Source: Chordicoccus sp045112155
GTDB taxonomy: Bacteria; Bacillota; Clostridia; Lachnospirales; Lachnospiraceae
Direction of reading: 5' to 3'
DNA: 64,000 nt
Assembly: GCA_045112155.1 (NCBI GenBank)
Contig: JBGUHN010000070.1
Location: forward strand, 62,001 to 126,000
The position numbers and the translations under genes were made by a program. The notes under the pieces were generated by a model, which saw nothing but the letters and a program-made list of their open reading frames with translations, searched no databases and had not been told where the DNA came from. This document shows, piece by piece, positions 8,958 to 16,475 of this stretch; position 1 is the first letter of the stretch; every line of letters begins with the position of its first letter.

Positions 8958-9920
8958 ATGAAATGCCCGAATTGTTCTCAGGAAATTCCTGAAAATGCAG
9001 GCTTTTGCCCATATTGCGGAGGCCGGACAAATATCACAAAGGGTTCTTCCGGTAATACCATTAAGGATGATATTACGGAGACAAATGAAATCGGCGGCAG
9101 ATCCGGGTGGAGATATACCGGACCGATCAATGACGGAAGTGACGATCCGGGGAATTCCGAAAATGGTGATATTTATATAATCCCTCCGGAACCACCTGGA
9201 CCGGAAAAGCCATCGGGATTACTCCCGATTATTATCATAACGGTTTCCTGCGTTGTCATTATTCTTTCGATGTGGTTTATATATAAACATTCAAAAGGAA
9301 AAGGAAAAAATCCGCCCGACAGTTCTGTTACGGCCTCGGTTAAAGAATCTGCATCGACGCAGTCATCTACAGTGACGGAAACATCGGCTTCGACAACGCC
9401 GCCAACGGAAACGCCTACGCCGATCCCGACATCAACAGAAACGCCGACACCGACGCCGACGCCGTCTCCGATCCCAACACCAACACCAACACCGACGCCG
9501 TTGCCAACGCCGACGCCTTCTCCGATTCCGCCGGTTGTTGTGCCGAACGTGATCACAATTTACGGTGGTATTCAGGCTGACGCATCGGATTTCCTGTTCC
9601 CGGAGAGCAGCAGTGAATATCTGACTACAGCTCGAATGAATCAGGTCATGGAATCCTCGGATTCCAATATGATGCATTACTATTCGCAGCTTGCCATCAA
9701 TGAGCTGCTTGCAAGATATGGATTCAAATTTACAAGCACCTCCCAAACGGCTCAGGACGCCAGGGATAAATTTGAAGGCAAAGGCTGGTATGAGAGCGTG
9801 AAGCAGATCTGCCCGTCCAATAAGTGGGATGTACTTCGGGCAAATTACTTTAACAGCTATGAGAGAGCTAATTTTGATGCGCTGAACCAGTGGCAGAAAG
9901 ACCATGGGGTCTATTATTAA
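8958..9920 (+). CDS. Zinc-ribbon membrane protein with Pro/Thr linker and YARHG-like domain
   Basis: A 320-residue protein. The zinc ribbon CPNCSQEIPENAGFCPYCG is at the N-terminus. A membrane helix (LLPIIIITVSCVVIILSMWF, about 88-110) is followed by a long linker made of PTPTPTP-type repeats (about 140-195). The C-terminal domain (about 225-320) resembles YARHG domains: INELLARYGFKF, then GWYESV and a helical end. YARHG domains are outside modules of unknown function often found with zinc ribbons. The motif is less canonical than in the paralogue at 53644. RBS GGAGGAG lies 8 bases before ATG. Confidence 0.82.
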   Translation: MKCPNCSQEIPENAGFCPYCGGRTNITKGSSGNTIKDDITETNEIGGRSGWRYTGPINDGSDDPGNSENGDIYIIPPEPPGPEKPSGLLPIIIITVSCVVIILSMWFIYKHSKGKGKNPPDSSVTASVKESASTQSSTVTETSASTTPPTETPTPIPTSTETPTPTPTPSPIPTPTPTPTPLPTPTPSPIPPVVVPNVITIYGGIQADASDFLFPESSSEYLTTARMNQVMESSDSNMMHYYSQLAINELLARYGFKFTSTSQTAQDARDKFEGKGWYESVKQICPSNKWDVLRANYFNSYERANFDALNQWQKDHGVYY

Positions 9921-9970
9921 TTAAGCCGTACCATTATGGATAGTCTGTCCGGAATATTTGTCATTTGCTG

Positions 9971-10010
9971 AAGCTCCCACTTCTAAGCGATAGCAAAAGC
10001 GGTGGGAGTT
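9971..10010 (+). terminator. Hairpin after the YARHG-like gene; terminator or IS605-type end relic
   Basis: CTCCCAC (9974-9980) pairs with GTGGGAG (10002-10008), with TAAGCGATAGC in the loop, and is followed by TTTGTCAC. It can end transcription weakly. The sequence also resembles the hairpin right ends of IS200/IS605 elements, but no transposase or tnpB is present nearby. Confidence 0.45.
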
Positions 10011-10056
10011 TGTCACGAGAACATTCATATAATAATTCTGATAGAGGGTAGGATAT

Positions 10057-10827
10057 ATGAATTTAATTATTGCTGCCGGCACGGACAAGGGTCCGAGAAA
10101 GCAGGTGAATCAGGACAGCCTTCTGGCAAGGCAGCTTCGAATCGAAGGACACCACGTTGCCGTCGCTATTGTCAGCGACGGTATGGGAGGAGAAGTCCGG
10201 GGAGATATTGCAAGCGCCTCGGTCGTGAAATCATTCGAAAACTGGATCGACAGACAGCTGCCTGTTCTTATAAGGGCAAATGCGACAAGAGACATGCTGA
10301 GAATCAGCTGGAAGCGCTGGCTTGACCATATTAACGAGAGACTGAACGAATACGGAAAGATGCGCGGGGTGACGGTCGGCGCCACGGCCACGGCGATTCT
10401 CGTCATTGACGACGTCTATTTTATATTTAATGTCGGTGACAGCCGCATCTATCGCATAACATTTGATCAGATTAAGCAGATCACCGAGGATCAGACGATG
10501 ACCGCTCTGGCGGTTCGTCGAGGAGACATGACTGAGCTTGAGGCAGAAAATGATGACCGTCAGGGAATCCTTGCGCAGGCTGTCGGAATGAATGAATCAT
10601 GTGTCCAGGATCTCTATGCGGGCAGGATAGTTGGGGACACCGTCTTTCTTCTGTGCTCTGATGGTTTCAGGCATAAGGTGACTGTGCAGGAAATTGCGCA
10701 GGAGCTGCGGCCGGATCGATGCATGAATAAAATGCAGATGAAAAATCAGATAGACACTCTAATTAAAAAGAATAGAGAACGGGGAGAGACGGATAATATT
10801 ACGGCACTTTTGGTTAAAGCGTATTGA
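10057..10827 (+). CDS. PP2C-type Ser/Thr protein phosphatase
   Basis: A 256-residue cytoplasmic protein phosphatase of the bacterial PP2C (Stp/PrpC) family, which removes phosphate from proteins phosphorylated by Hanks-type kinases using Mn/Mg. Motifs in order are RKQVNQDS, VSDGMGGEVRGD, FNVGDSRIYR, LLCSDGFRHKV and ETDNITALLV. The metal-binding Asp residues are all present. Length is normal. It ends 12 bases before a Ser/Thr kinase gene, so the two likely form a kinase/phosphatase pair controlling phosphorylated partners of the FHA domains encoded downstream. The ATG has AGGGTAGG upstream. Confidence 0.93.
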   Translation: MNLIIAAGTDKGPRKQVNQDSLLARQLRIEGHHVAVAIVSDGMGGEVRGDIASASVVKSFENWIDRQLPVLIRANATRDMLRISWKRWLDHINERLNEYGKMRGVTVGATATAILVIDDVYFIFNVGDSRIYRITFDQIKQITEDQTMTALAVRRGDMTELEAENDDRQGILAQAVGMNESCVQDLYAGRIVGDTVFLLCSDGFRHKVTVQEIAQELRPDRCMNKMQMKNQIDTLIKKNRERGETDNITALLVKAY

Positions 10828-10839
10828 GGAACTTGAAAA

Positions 10840-11988
10840 ATGTTGGAGATCGGTACAGTTGTACTTAATAAATACCGGGTCGAACGGGAAATCGGTTCGG
10901 GCGGTATGGGAAGTATTTATCAGGCCAGGGACCGAAGCGGCAAACTTGTCTGCTTAAAAGAAGCCAGAACCGACGAGGATTCTATTGAATCTTTGAAGGA
11001 AGAAGCCGGTATTTTGTCTCAGATCCATCACTGGGGAGTCCCCCGGTTCTATGAGGCTTTTGAGTGGGATGGACACTTTATTATTGTGATGGAGCTCATC
11101 CAGGGAATAACACTGGCAGATTTTATAGAAAAGCGGGGAGCCTGCAACGAGACGGCTGCTGCGGGATGGGCAAGGCAGATGTGTCAGATACTGTCGTACA
11201 TTCACACCCGGAAAAAGGCTATTATTCACAGAGATATTAAGCCGTCCAATATCATGCTGCGACCGGACGGAAGGATTGCCCTTCTGGATTTCGGAATTGC
11301 AAGGGAGTTTAAGACCGGAAAATTGCAGGACACCCGGGGCCTTGGGACAAAAGGTTATGCGGCGCCCGAGCAGTACGGCGGAATGGGTCAGACAGACGCC
11401 AGGACGGATATTTATTCGCTGGGCGCAACACTCTTCTATCTTGTCAGCGGAAAGAATCCGACGGATGCATTGCAGGAATTTCCGATGGTCCGAAAAATTA
11501 ATCCCAATATATCTGCAGGGATGGAGAATATAATTGCCAAATGCACGATGACAAGACCGGGTGAACGCTATCAAAACGCGGTCGAGTTTGCGGCTGCGAT
11601 TGACACATTGAGTCATTCTAAAGAATCCGGAATCGGTTTTATAGTCCTAAGCGCTGCAATTGCAGTTATTGGCCTTGCGTTGGTATTGTATGAGACAATT
11701 TCCCGCATCCCTGATGTTCCGATTTTTATCATCGGAGGTCTTCTGATCATGGCAGGTGTCTCCCTGTTCATTATAGAGAGAGGGGTGTCGAAACCTTCCG
11801 CGCCGGTACCGACAGGCTCGACAAGACGAGGAGTTTTCCTGCAGAGACGCGATGATTTCGGGTCAGGAAACATGTCGGGAAAAAGCAGCGGCAGTATTAA
11901 GGAAAGTGAGAGACATGGTATTGTCCTTGAGGACAGTATCTGGTTCCTTGCATCGGACGATTGGGTATCGGTCCTGGGACCGCAATGA
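10840..11988 (+). CDS. Hanks-type Ser/Thr protein kinase with two C-terminal membrane helices
   Basis: A 382-residue kinase. The glycine loop GSGGMGS is near residue 20, followed by the catalytic loop IHRDIKPSN (about 128-136), LLDFGIARE (about 148-156) and GTKGYAAPEQY. All catalytic residues are present, so it should be active. After the kinase domain (to about 260) come two close hydrophobic stretches (about 267-287 and 295-315), which suggests a membrane hairpin with both ends in the cell. The tail is Ser/Arg-rich. It lacks PASTA domains, so it is not PrkC. Partner phosphatase is the gene just upstream. Likely targets are FHA partners or WXG/EssC components; this last is inference. Confidence 0.93.
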   Translation: MLEIGTVVLNKYRVEREIGSGGMGSIYQARDRSGKLVCLKEARTDEDSIESLKEEAGILSQIHHWGVPRFYEAFEWDGHFIIVMELIQGITLADFIEKRGACNETAAAGWARQMCQILSYIHTRKKAIIHRDIKPSNIMLRPDGRIALLDFGIAREFKTGKLQDTRGLGTKGYAAPEQYGGMGQTDARTDIYSLGATLFYLVSGKNPTDALQEFPMVRKINPNISAGMENIIAKCTMTRPGERYQNAVEFAAAIDTLSHSKESGIGFIVLSAAIAVIGLALVLYETISRIPDVPIFIIGGLLIMAGVSLFIIERGVSKPSAPVPTGSTRRGVFLQRRDDFGSGNMSGKSSGSIKESERHGIVLEDSIWFLASDDWVSVLGPQ

Positions 11989-12017
11989 AATGATTTGTTT
12001 ATGAGGGGGAAGCTATT

Positions 12018-13307
12018 ATGAAAGAGAATATGCAAGGGTGCTACTGTCCATATTGCAGCGCCTGGAATTCGATTACTAATAGACAATGCTCGGTCTGCGG
12101 GGAGGATCTTCCGGAAGTTCCTATGGGGTCTGATGATGAGCCCTGGCATGTTGTGCCGGATGATCCAACGGACTCGGATACGCCTATTATTCCGGTTGTA
12201 CCCGTTAAGCCCGATCCGCGCCCCAAGTATCTTGTAACTGCTATTCTCGCATTCTGCTGCATTCTTGTCGTCTCGGCGGCCGGCTGGCTTATTTATAAAA
12301 TTACACCACCAACACCACCAACGCCACCGCCAGAAATCACTCCGTCGCCAGAAATCACAGCTGTTCCAACGCCTGAGAATTCGACGCCGTCTGAAACACC
12401 GACACCAACACCCGATACCGGGGTAGATGCACACGAATATACAGCACCTGCGCTTCTGCTGACGTCTTTCGGAGGAGAGACGACCGGAGATGAGCTGGTC
12501 ATACACACGGATGTACATGATAACTATAACAACAAGTATGACTCCGGGCTTGGCGGAACGCGAAGCAGCGTTGAGAATATTACGGAGTACTTGATTGGAG
12601 ATCAGTATAAGTATTTCAGCTTCCGTGTTGTATTGAACTATGAAAGACGGACGGATTATCATCCGGATACCTACGTGCGGGTTTATGCGGACGGGTCGCA
12701 GGTATATAAATCGAAAATCGTACGCAGCGGATTCAAACCGGAAGATGTCACTTTGGACGTGAGAGGTGTTGAGAAACTGAAAATCGGCATCTGCGGCTGG
12801 GGAGATATCCGTGTTGTTGACCCGGTGCTCCACAATGATGAAGGATATAAGCAGTATTCAACAATGGTGCCTTATTCTAATAAGCAGGATCTCGACCGTG
12901 TGCCGCTTTCATATTTGGAGTATTGGAACGGTTCCAGTGCCGAAGGCGGACTCCGGTACATTACGACAACAATACGTGATGAGAGCGGGAACATTTACGG
13001 TACCGGGTATTGCGGAACACATGAAGATCAGGACAACTGGGTCGAATATGATATCTCAGACTGCGGTTTTAAAAAACTCACCGGTACAATTATTATGAAT
13101 GCGGAACCGGGAGGTGTAGACACTGTGACACCGGTAGTCGCTGTCTATGAAGGTGCCTGGCTGAGGGAACTCTATAAATCCGAGCCGGTAACCAAAGGCA
13201 CGAGTATTCAGCACTTTGAAGTGAGTCTTAAGAATGCGCCGCAATTCAGGCTGCAGATCAGCGGCAGATATAATATCAGACTTGTGGACTGTTATATAAG
13301 TAAGTAG
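12018..13307 (+). CDS. Zinc-ribbon membrane protein with two NPCBM-like domains
   Basis: A 429-residue protein. The zinc ribbon CPYCSAWNSITNRQCSVCG is near residue 10, the membrane helix YLVTAILAFCCILVVSAAGW near 75-95, and a Pro/Thr linker follows. The first outside domain (about 145-275) has features of NPCBM carbohydrate-binding modules: YDSGLGGTRSS, FSFRVVLNYE and VYADGSQVYKS. A second related beta-rich domain follows (about 290-429: WNGSSAEGG to INIRLVDCYISK-like end). It should bind wall or host glycans outside. It lies 29 bases after the kinase and 24 bases before the next gene, in one operon. Domain naming is by pattern only. Confidence 0.8.
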   Translation: MKENMQGCYCPYCSAWNSITNRQCSVCGEDLPEVPMGSDDEPWHVVPDDPTDSDTPIIPVVPVKPDPRPKYLVTAILAFCCILVVSAAGWLIYKITPPTPPTPPPEITPSPEITAVPTPENSTPSETPTPTPDTGVDAHEYTAPALLLTSFGGETTGDELVIHTDVHDNYNNKYDSGLGGTRSSVENITEYLIGDQYKYFSFRVVLNYERRTDYHPDTYVRVYADGSQVYKSKIVRSGFKPEDVTLDVRGVEKLKIGICGWGDIRVVDPVLHNDEGYKQYSTMVPYSNKQDLDRVPLSYLEYWNGSSAEGGLRYITTTIRDESGNIYGTGYCGTHEDQDNWVEYDISDCGFKKLTGTIIMNAEPGGVDTVTPVVAVYEGAWLRELYKSEPVTKGTSIQHFEVSLKNAPQFRLQISGRYNIRLVDCYISK

Positions 13308-13331
13308 ACCTCTGTATACGGGGAGAAAATG

Positions 13332-14738
13332 ATGAGGTGTAAAAACTGCGGAAAAGAGAATAACGGGGATGCGGCATTTTGTGAGAACTGCGGACATCCG
13401 CTCGAGGATGGATTTATTCATGTAAGTACAGAACCAATATATCCGACCGACGGAATTGTTCCGCCGCCGACACAGCCGAATAAGGACAGAGGAAAACTTG
13501 CGATTGCAGCGGTCCTGGCCATTTGTCTGCTGCTCATATCTTTTACGCTCGCCATGGTGTTTCTGCTTGCCAGGAAAGCCAGACCGGATGACGGTGACTC
13601 CAGCATAGAGTCAATAGTAGATGATGGTGAAAAGCAAAAGGAACAGCTGAGAACGCTCCTCGGTGAATACTCGACTGTGCGAGAGTGGTTTGACGCAAGG
13701 ACGTCCCATATGGATCAGATTGACTTGACAGATGCAGAGAGCACAAAGCTCAGGGATCTTGACAGCAGGGCAGGACGGCTCGGCGCAGATGATTATCAGT
13801 CTCAATTAGACTTCATAGATACTGTAAATCAGTTCGTTCAAGAGGTAGACAGTGCTCATAATGTCAAACCCACATCTGCTCCAACGTCTGCTATCAGCGA
13901 TACTGCAGTAATTCAATGTTCCATGGATGTGGCTAAGTGGGATTTAACTGATTACCCGCGAAGCAAAGTCTATTTAGCGGTAAGGGATAAATCCACAAAA
14001 CAGGTCGTAGATAATCTGAGAACGAGCGATTTTACGTGTTCGTGGAACAGATTTTCCGGATCAGCGTGGGAGCTTACGGATGCGGCATATGATGACAGCA
14101 CCGGACAGTACATACTGACACTTTTGTCCGACGGCACCGACTCGGCCGAGGATCTTATGAGTGAGAGAGAAGCTGACATTGAACTTGCAGCGAACGGTCT
14201 GAGCGGCCAGTGCGCAGCTTCTCTAATACCGGCAAATCTCCTGATAAGTAACCTTCTTCCGGCGTATCTGGGAGCTTATATAGAGGATGCGAACAGTCAT
14301 AGTTTTAATTCTATGCTGAATTACATTGAAACCAATGTAGATGAGAATGATCACTATACACTGTTTTACCAGATGAGGAAGGAGATATCGGGCGGTTTCG
14401 TCAGATCCCTTCATCAGGAACTAAAGGATTATCATATTAATTATGTGGAAGTATATGACGCCCAGACACTGCATATCAGTACGCGTGAGACCTATGACGG
14501 GCAGTATGAAATGCGGTACTCCGAGTGGAAACAGGAAGGCCTGGGCATCGCTGACAGTATTCCGATCTTCACGGGTCCGATAAGCGGAGATCCCAGTGTC
14601 GTTGTCTCGTCTCATGTGACGCAGAATCCGGAATATCTGGTGCGGAAAAATGAAAACGGAGAGTGGAAATTTCACAGTTATACCGGAGACCTCTCTTTGA
14701 ATCAGAATTGGTCGGTATATAATGCGTCTGTTTCATAA
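13332..14738 (+). CDS. Zinc-ribbon membrane protein with unknown outside domain
   Basis: A 468-residue protein with zinc ribbon CKNCGKENNGDAAFCENCG, one membrane helix (LAIAAVLAICLLLISFTLAM, about 55-75), then an outside region. That region starts with a helical stretch (about 90-180) and continues with a beta-rich part with no family I recognise (YPRSKVYLAVRDKST, then a C-terminal domain with ETYDGQYEMRYSEW). Two ATG codons lie side by side; the second (13332) has the better spacing from GGGGAG. It belongs to the same operon as the two genes before it and shows the same zinc ribbon - helix - sensor layout. Confidence 0.8.
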   Translation: MRCKNCGKENNGDAAFCENCGHPLEDGFIHVSTEPIYPTDGIVPPPTQPNKDRGKLAIAAVLAICLLLISFTLAMVFLLARKARPDDGDSSIESIVDDGEKQKEQLRTLLGEYSTVREWFDARTSHMDQIDLTDAESTKLRDLDSRAGRLGADDYQSQLDFIDTVNQFVQEVDSAHNVKPTSAPTSAISDTAVIQCSMDVAKWDLTDYPRSKVYLAVRDKSTKQVVDNLRTSDFTCSWNRFSGSAWELTDAAYDDSTGQYILTLLSDGTDSAEDLMSEREADIELAANGLSGQCAASLIPANLLISNLLPAYLGAYIEDANSHSFNSMLNYIETNVDENDHYTLFYQMRKEISGGFVRSLHQELKDYHINYVEVYDAQTLHISTRETYDGQYEMRYSEWKQEGLGIADSIPIFTGPISGDPSVVVSSHVTQNPEYLVRKNENGEWKFHSYTGDLSLNQNWSVYNASVS

Positions 14739-14815
14739 GCTGCATATGAAGTAACAAGCCATAGTATATAATGCTGTGCAAATGAAAAAAGAATTCGGAA
14801 GGGGAAGAAAGAAAA

Positions 14816-15676
14816 GTGAAGTATTGTAGTATAGGATTCAGACTGGCTGCGCTCATCTGTATATGCACCCTGTTTTTCGTCACAGGATGCGGTGCAGGCA
14901 GTAATCAGAGTGGAATTACGGAAAGTGCAGCTGCCCAGAATGACAGAGGGGAAACAGATACCGGCAGTGATGCGGATATAACGTCAGAGCCGCCCGCATC
15001 CCCTGAATCGGATTCGGGCACCGCTGCGGATGGGGTTCATGCTATCCCTGATACGGATTCAGCCACCGTTGCGGCAGAGCAGGAAGGGGGACTGGTCACA
15101 GACGCAGAGACGCTTCAGGCTGTAATCGATATAGCGGGGCAGAGCGCTGATCAGACCGTACTTGAGTATGCAGACTTTACGACAGAAGAATTTCTGGCGG
15201 AGGTGGCGGCAGTTTATCAGATAGCCCATGATAACGGATACGTCTACGGTGATTCCCAGACGACGCCGCCCTGCGAGGACGGTATTATCAGCTGTGACAG
15301 ACTGATAGCCCGGGCTTTATGGAATCTGGGGATGACTGATCAGCCGGAAAAGGGAATGACCGTTGGCAAGGAAGTTGCATATCTTACAACACATGGATTT
15401 GAGCTCGTGACAGATCAGAGCCAGCTTAAGCCGGGAGATATTGTGATGCAGGATAACGGAGTCAGTGGAATCCCCAACTGGAGATGGCACACATTCGTAC
15501 TCGTATCCTACGACCCTGAGACTACGATGTGTGAGAAGTATGACTGCGGTCATTTTACACCTGAAGGTAAAGATAGAATTTCCTCGGAGCAGCCTTTTGT
15601 GTGTCCGCTTGCGGATTATGGCATTCAGAGAAGGTTTGTCTGCGGCTTTCACTTGAAACAGAAGCCGGCAGAATAA
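14816..15676 (+). CDS. Lipoprotein with NlpC/P60-like cysteine peptidase domain
   Basis: A 286-residue lipoprotein. The GTG start has AAGGGG upstream. The signal peptide ends with lipobox FVTGC (about residue 24). A Ser/Asp/Glu-rich linker follows. The C-terminal half (about 125-286) looks like an NlpC/P60 (CHAP-like) cysteine peptidase: Cys in IISCDRLIARAL, LKPGDIVMQ, and the His in WRWHTFVLVSYD. Such enzymes cut peptide bonds of peptidoglycan. The gene's last codons belong to a 40-bp tandem repeat. With the M15 and amidase-like proteins it forms a set of wall-active proteins around the secretion system. Enzyme activity is inferred. Confidence 0.8.
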   Translation: MKYCSIGFRLAALICICTLFFVTGCGAGSNQSGITESAAAQNDRGETDTGSDADITSEPPASPESDSGTAADGVHAIPDTDSATVAAEQEGGLVTDAETLQAVIDIAGQSADQTVLEYADFTTEEFLAEVAAVYQIAHDNGYVYGDSQTTPPCEDGIISCDRLIARALWNLGMTDQPEKGMTVGKEVAYLTTHGFELVTDQSQLKPGDIVMQDNGVSGIPNWRWHTFVLVSYDPETTMCEKYDCGHFTPEGKDRISSEQPFVCPLADYGIQRRFVCGFHLKQKPAE

Positions 15677-15750
15677 AAAAGACTGCTTAGCCATAAAAAG
15701 ATGCCGACAGAATAAAAAGCGACCGCTTATCCGCAAAAAGATGCCGTCTG
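15664..15750 (+). repeat. Tandem repeat of about 40 bp overlapping the lipoprotein stop
   Basis: Units start at 15664, 15703 and (partial) 15743. They share GCCGRCAGAATAAAAA and AAAAAGATGCCG. The first unit carries the stop codon of the NlpC-like gene. The second and third form an inverted pair, CCGACAGA/TCTGTCGG. It may be a remnant of replication slippage or an RNA 3' end structure. Confidence 0.6.
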
Positions 15751-15839
15751 TCGGAAAAATGCCCCATTTACGGCATTTGTGATATACATTAGAGTAACAG
15801 ATCAGCGTCAGGTGAGACGGCAGGACAGCGATTCGCCGC

Positions 15840-15868
15840 TTTACTCTGATAAAGCTGAGTATTATAAT
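15840..15868 (+). promoter_or_regulatory. Candidate promoter of the zinc-ribbon/kinase pair
   Basis: TTTACT and TATAAT are separated by 17 bases, about 40 bases before the ATG of the next gene. Confidence 0.45.
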
Positions 15869-15908
15869 CGTAACTATATAATGCAATCTATTTTAGGAGG
15901 ATGCTGAC

Positions 15909-16454
15909 ATGTTTTGTCCGAAATGCGGTTACAAAAATCCGGATGATGCGAGATTTTGCGGCAAGTGCGGGGAGATGCTGCCTGCCCCTGATGAGGACTT
16001 CAATGGTCAGGATGATGAGTTTACGCAGCCGACGGAAATCATGCTCGGGGATGTAAACGACAATGCACCTGCGGCTGTGAGTGACGCTACCGAGCGGGTT
16101 TTCAGCAAGACTGCGCAGCAGGTAGAGGCACCGAGGGTGCCGGAAACGGGAAATCAGGATAGGGGAATGGAGGCGGCCGCTGCTACAGAGGGGATTAATT
16201 CGACACCCGGATCATGGCGGGTTCCAGCTGCCGCGCAGGGCGACACTGGCGCTCAAAATACAAATTCCGCACACGCACAGAACCCGTATTATATTCCCCC
16301 TGCCGAGGTTATACCTGGTGGGACCCCGCAGAAAGAGGATGAAATCCCGGAGAACAACACTGCGCTGATCATACTGATCATTGTTCTGATCACGCTGATC
16401 ATTTTGGTAGGTATATTTGCATTTGCCTACATGAACGGGATTTTAGACATCTGA
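15909..16454 (+). CDS. Zinc-ribbon protein with C-terminal membrane anchor
   Basis: A 181-residue protein with zinc ribbon CPKCGYKNPDDARFCGKCG, a long low-complexity acidic/Ala-rich middle and a single C-terminal membrane helix (TALIILIIVLITLIILVGIFAFAYM-like, about 150-175). No other domain is seen. Nearly all the protein would face the cytoplasm. It is directly upstream of the TPR kinase (21 bases), so it may be an adaptor or a substrate of that kinase; this is inference. RBS TTAGGAGG. Confidence 0.82.
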   Translation: MFCPKCGYKNPDDARFCGKCGEMLPAPDEDFNGQDDEFTQPTEIMLGDVNDNAPAAVSDATERVFSKTAQQVEAPRVPETGNQDRGMEAAAATEGINSTPGSWRVPAAAQGDTGAQNTNSAHAQNPYYIPPAEVIPGGTPQKEDEIPENNTALIILIIVLITLIILVGIFAFAYMNGILDI

Positions 16455-16475
16455 TCGAAACTGAGGGGATATAGA

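Noticed and set aside
9173..9556. Minus-strand frame rich in Gly/Val
   Set aside because: It is the complement of the Pro/Thr linker of the plus-strand gene; no start signal. The same holds for 53949-54296.
10002..10325. 107-residue plus-strand frame
   Set aside because: It overlaps the PP2C gene in another frame; PP2C motifs are unambiguous.
15743..15776. Further LytTR-like boxes before 15909
   Set aside because: GCCGTCTGTCGGAA fits fairly well, but the second box is weak, the period is 20 and no -10 lies at the expected distance; the sequence is also part of a tandem repeat.
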